DNA of 14,046 bases from Kosmotogaceae bacterium UBA1373. GTDB taxonomy: Bacteria; Thermotogota; Thermotogae; Petrotogales; Kosmotogaceae. Every line of letters begins with the position of its first letter. Position 1 is the first letter of the stretch. The notes under the pieces were generated by a model. That model was not told the origin of the DNA, did not search any database, and saw only the letters and a program-made list of their open reading frames with translations. The stretch lies in the NCBI GenBank assembly GCA_002305955.1, contig DBRH01000045.1, positions 1 to 14,046 of the forward strand, read 5' to 3'. The position numbers and the translations under genes were made by a program. Below, piece by piece: positions 12,905 to 14,046 of this stretch.

Positions 12905-14046
12905 TTGGAAAAGAAACGTGTTCTGATACTTGGAGCTGCCGGAAGAGACTTCCACAACTTCAACACATATTACCGAGACAACGAAGAGTTCGAAGTCGTA
13001 GCCTTCACGGCGACCCAGATTCCGGGAATCGATGACAAGAAATACCCCGCCGAGCTGGCCGGCAGGCTTTACCCGAACGGCATCCCTATACTGCCCGAAG
13101 ACAACTTTGGAAAACTGATCGACCAGTACAAGATAGATCAGGTAGTCCTTGCCTACAGCGATCTCCCGCACCAGTACGTTATGGAAAGGGCCGCCATAGC
13201 CAACGCTCACGGGGCCGATTTCGTCCTGCTCGGACCTTCCAAGACGATGATAAAATCATCGAAACCTGTGATCTCGATCGTCGCCGTCAGGACGGGCTGT
13301 GGAAAGAGCCAGACCACAAGAAGGGTGCTCGATATCCTCAGGGCCAAGGGAAAGAAAGTAGTGTCTATAAGACACCCGATGCCTTATGGCGACCTCGTGA
13401 AGCAGAAGGTCCAGAGATTCGCCGACTACGCCGATCTGGACAGGCACGAATGCACGATAGAGGAGAGAGAAGAGTACGAGCCGCACATCGACAGGAAGGC
13501 CGTTATATACGCCGGAGTCGATTACGAAGCGATCATGAGAGAGGCCGAAAAGGAAGACGTGGATGTTATCATCTGGGACGGCGGAAACAACGACTTCTCC
13601 TTCTACAAAACCGATCTCTACATAACTGTCGTAGATCCGCACAGGCCCGGTCACGAGACCACTTTCTACCCGGGCTTCACCAACCTCATGATGGCCGATG
13701 TTGTAGTTATAAACAAAGAAGAGACAGCCTCCCCCGAGGGAATCGAAACGGTCCGCAAAAACATCGCCAAATACAACCCCGAAGCCATAGTCGTCGACGG
13801 CGCCTCCCCCATAACGATCGAAGGTGGCAAGGCATCGGAGATAAAGGGCAAGAGGGTGCTCGTGGTCGAAGACGGTCCGACGCTGACGCACGGTGGAATG
13901 AGATACGGAGCCGGCTGGGTGGCCGCCAAGAAGTTCGGCGCCAAAGAGATCGTCGATCCCAGACCGTACGCCGTCGGCTCGATCGTGGCCACGTACGAGA
14001 AGTACAACCATATCGACGAGATCCTGCCGGCCATGGGTTACGGCGA
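12905..14046 (+). CDS. Cyclic 2,3-diphosphoglycerate synthetase-family P-loop protein (COG2403), 3' end outside the window
   Basis: The first 380 codons of a protein of a family usually around 440-460 residues. It opens with a Rossmann-like strand and the diagnostic GAAGRDFHNFN (about 9-19), then FTATQIPGI. A P-loop TGCGKSQTT follows near residues 135-143, with IIWDGGNNDFSF (about 221-232) as the probable Walker B region and VVDPHRPGHE after it. In hyperthermophilic methanogens the family makes the thermoprotectant cyclic 2,3-diphosphoglycerate from 2,3-diphosphoglycerate and ATP. Bacterial members are often annotated only as predicted GTPases, so the substrate here is uncertain. The start is TTG 12905, chosen because GGAGGTG (12892-12898) lies six bases upstream and the family N-terminus begins there. 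Confidence 0.85.
   Translation, partial: MEKKRVLILGAAGRDFHNFNTYYRDNEEFEVVAFTATQIPGIDDKKYPAELAGRLYPNGIPILPEDNFGKLIDQYKIDQVVLAYSDLPHQYVMERAAIANAHGADFVLLGPSKTMIKSSKPVISIVAVRTGCGKSQTTRRVLDILRAKGKKVVSIRHPMPYGDLVKQKVQRFADYADLDRHECTIEEREEYEPHIDRKAVIYAGVDYEAIMREAEKEDVDVIIWDGGNNDFSFYKTDLYITVVDPHRPGHETTFYPGFTNLMMADVVVINKEETASPEGIETVRKNIAKYNPEAIVVDGASPITIEGGKASEIKGKRVLVVEDGPTLTHGGMRYGAGWVAAKKFGAKEIVDPRPYAVGSIVATYEKYNHIDEILPAMGYG

Noticed and set aside
13256..14011. 251-residue ORF antisense to the diphosphoglycerate-synthetase-like gene
   Set aside because: The sense frame has family motifs from start to window end; the antisense frame is V/G/D-rich shadow sequence.

Overview
The window looks like a piece of a bacterial chromosome of the Thermotogota, most likely the Mesotoga/Kosmotoga branch. 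This is an inference from gene content, moderate GC, strong GGAGG ribosome sites and tight operons; no rRNA or marker gene is present to settle it.

Bases 31-6608 form one plus-strand nutrient operon: an enolase-superfamily dipeptide epimerase, then a complete Opp/Dpp-type peptide ABC importer (secreted binding protein, two permeases, two ATPases). Spacings are short or overlapping. A GC-rich hairpin follows the binding-protein gene and may lower expression of the downstream subunits. A good intrinsic terminator (6636-6675) closes the unit. The logic appears to be uptake of short peptides, perhaps including murein-derived L-Ala-D-Glu, with epimerisation to an ordinary L,L-dipeptide.

Bases 6609-7325 lie between two convergent genes and hold no convincing gene. 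This is the most unusual part of the window. It contains a 26-base run of pure A/T, then eleven copies (both orientations, two of them arranged as hairpin-forming palindromes) of a 13-mer close to ATGTWSAWAACTC, then four copies of a separate palindrome GGAAATNNATTTCC. Because both flanking genes end here, ordinary promoter control does not explain the arrays. A replication, segregation or chromosome-architecture site, or a nest of small palindromic repeats, are the main options.

Bases 7326-9453 are on the minus strand: an ArsB/NhaD-type ion-transporter-superfamily permease, and upstream of it a hypothetical soluble protein with a 12-bp direct repeat in front of it. Opposite them, at 8690-8782, is a tiny plus-strand ORF that reads like a complete signal peptide and then stops.

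Bases 9652-14046 are plus strand again: a full-length ABC half-exporter; a two-gene sulfur-carrier module (an E1-like adenylyltransferase with an unusual ~115-residue insertion, and a ThiS/MoaD/TtuB-like protein ending in Gly-Gly) with its own terminator; and, behind a clear promoter, the first 380 codons of a cyclic-2,3-diphosphoglycerate-synthetase-family P-loop protein that runs off the window.
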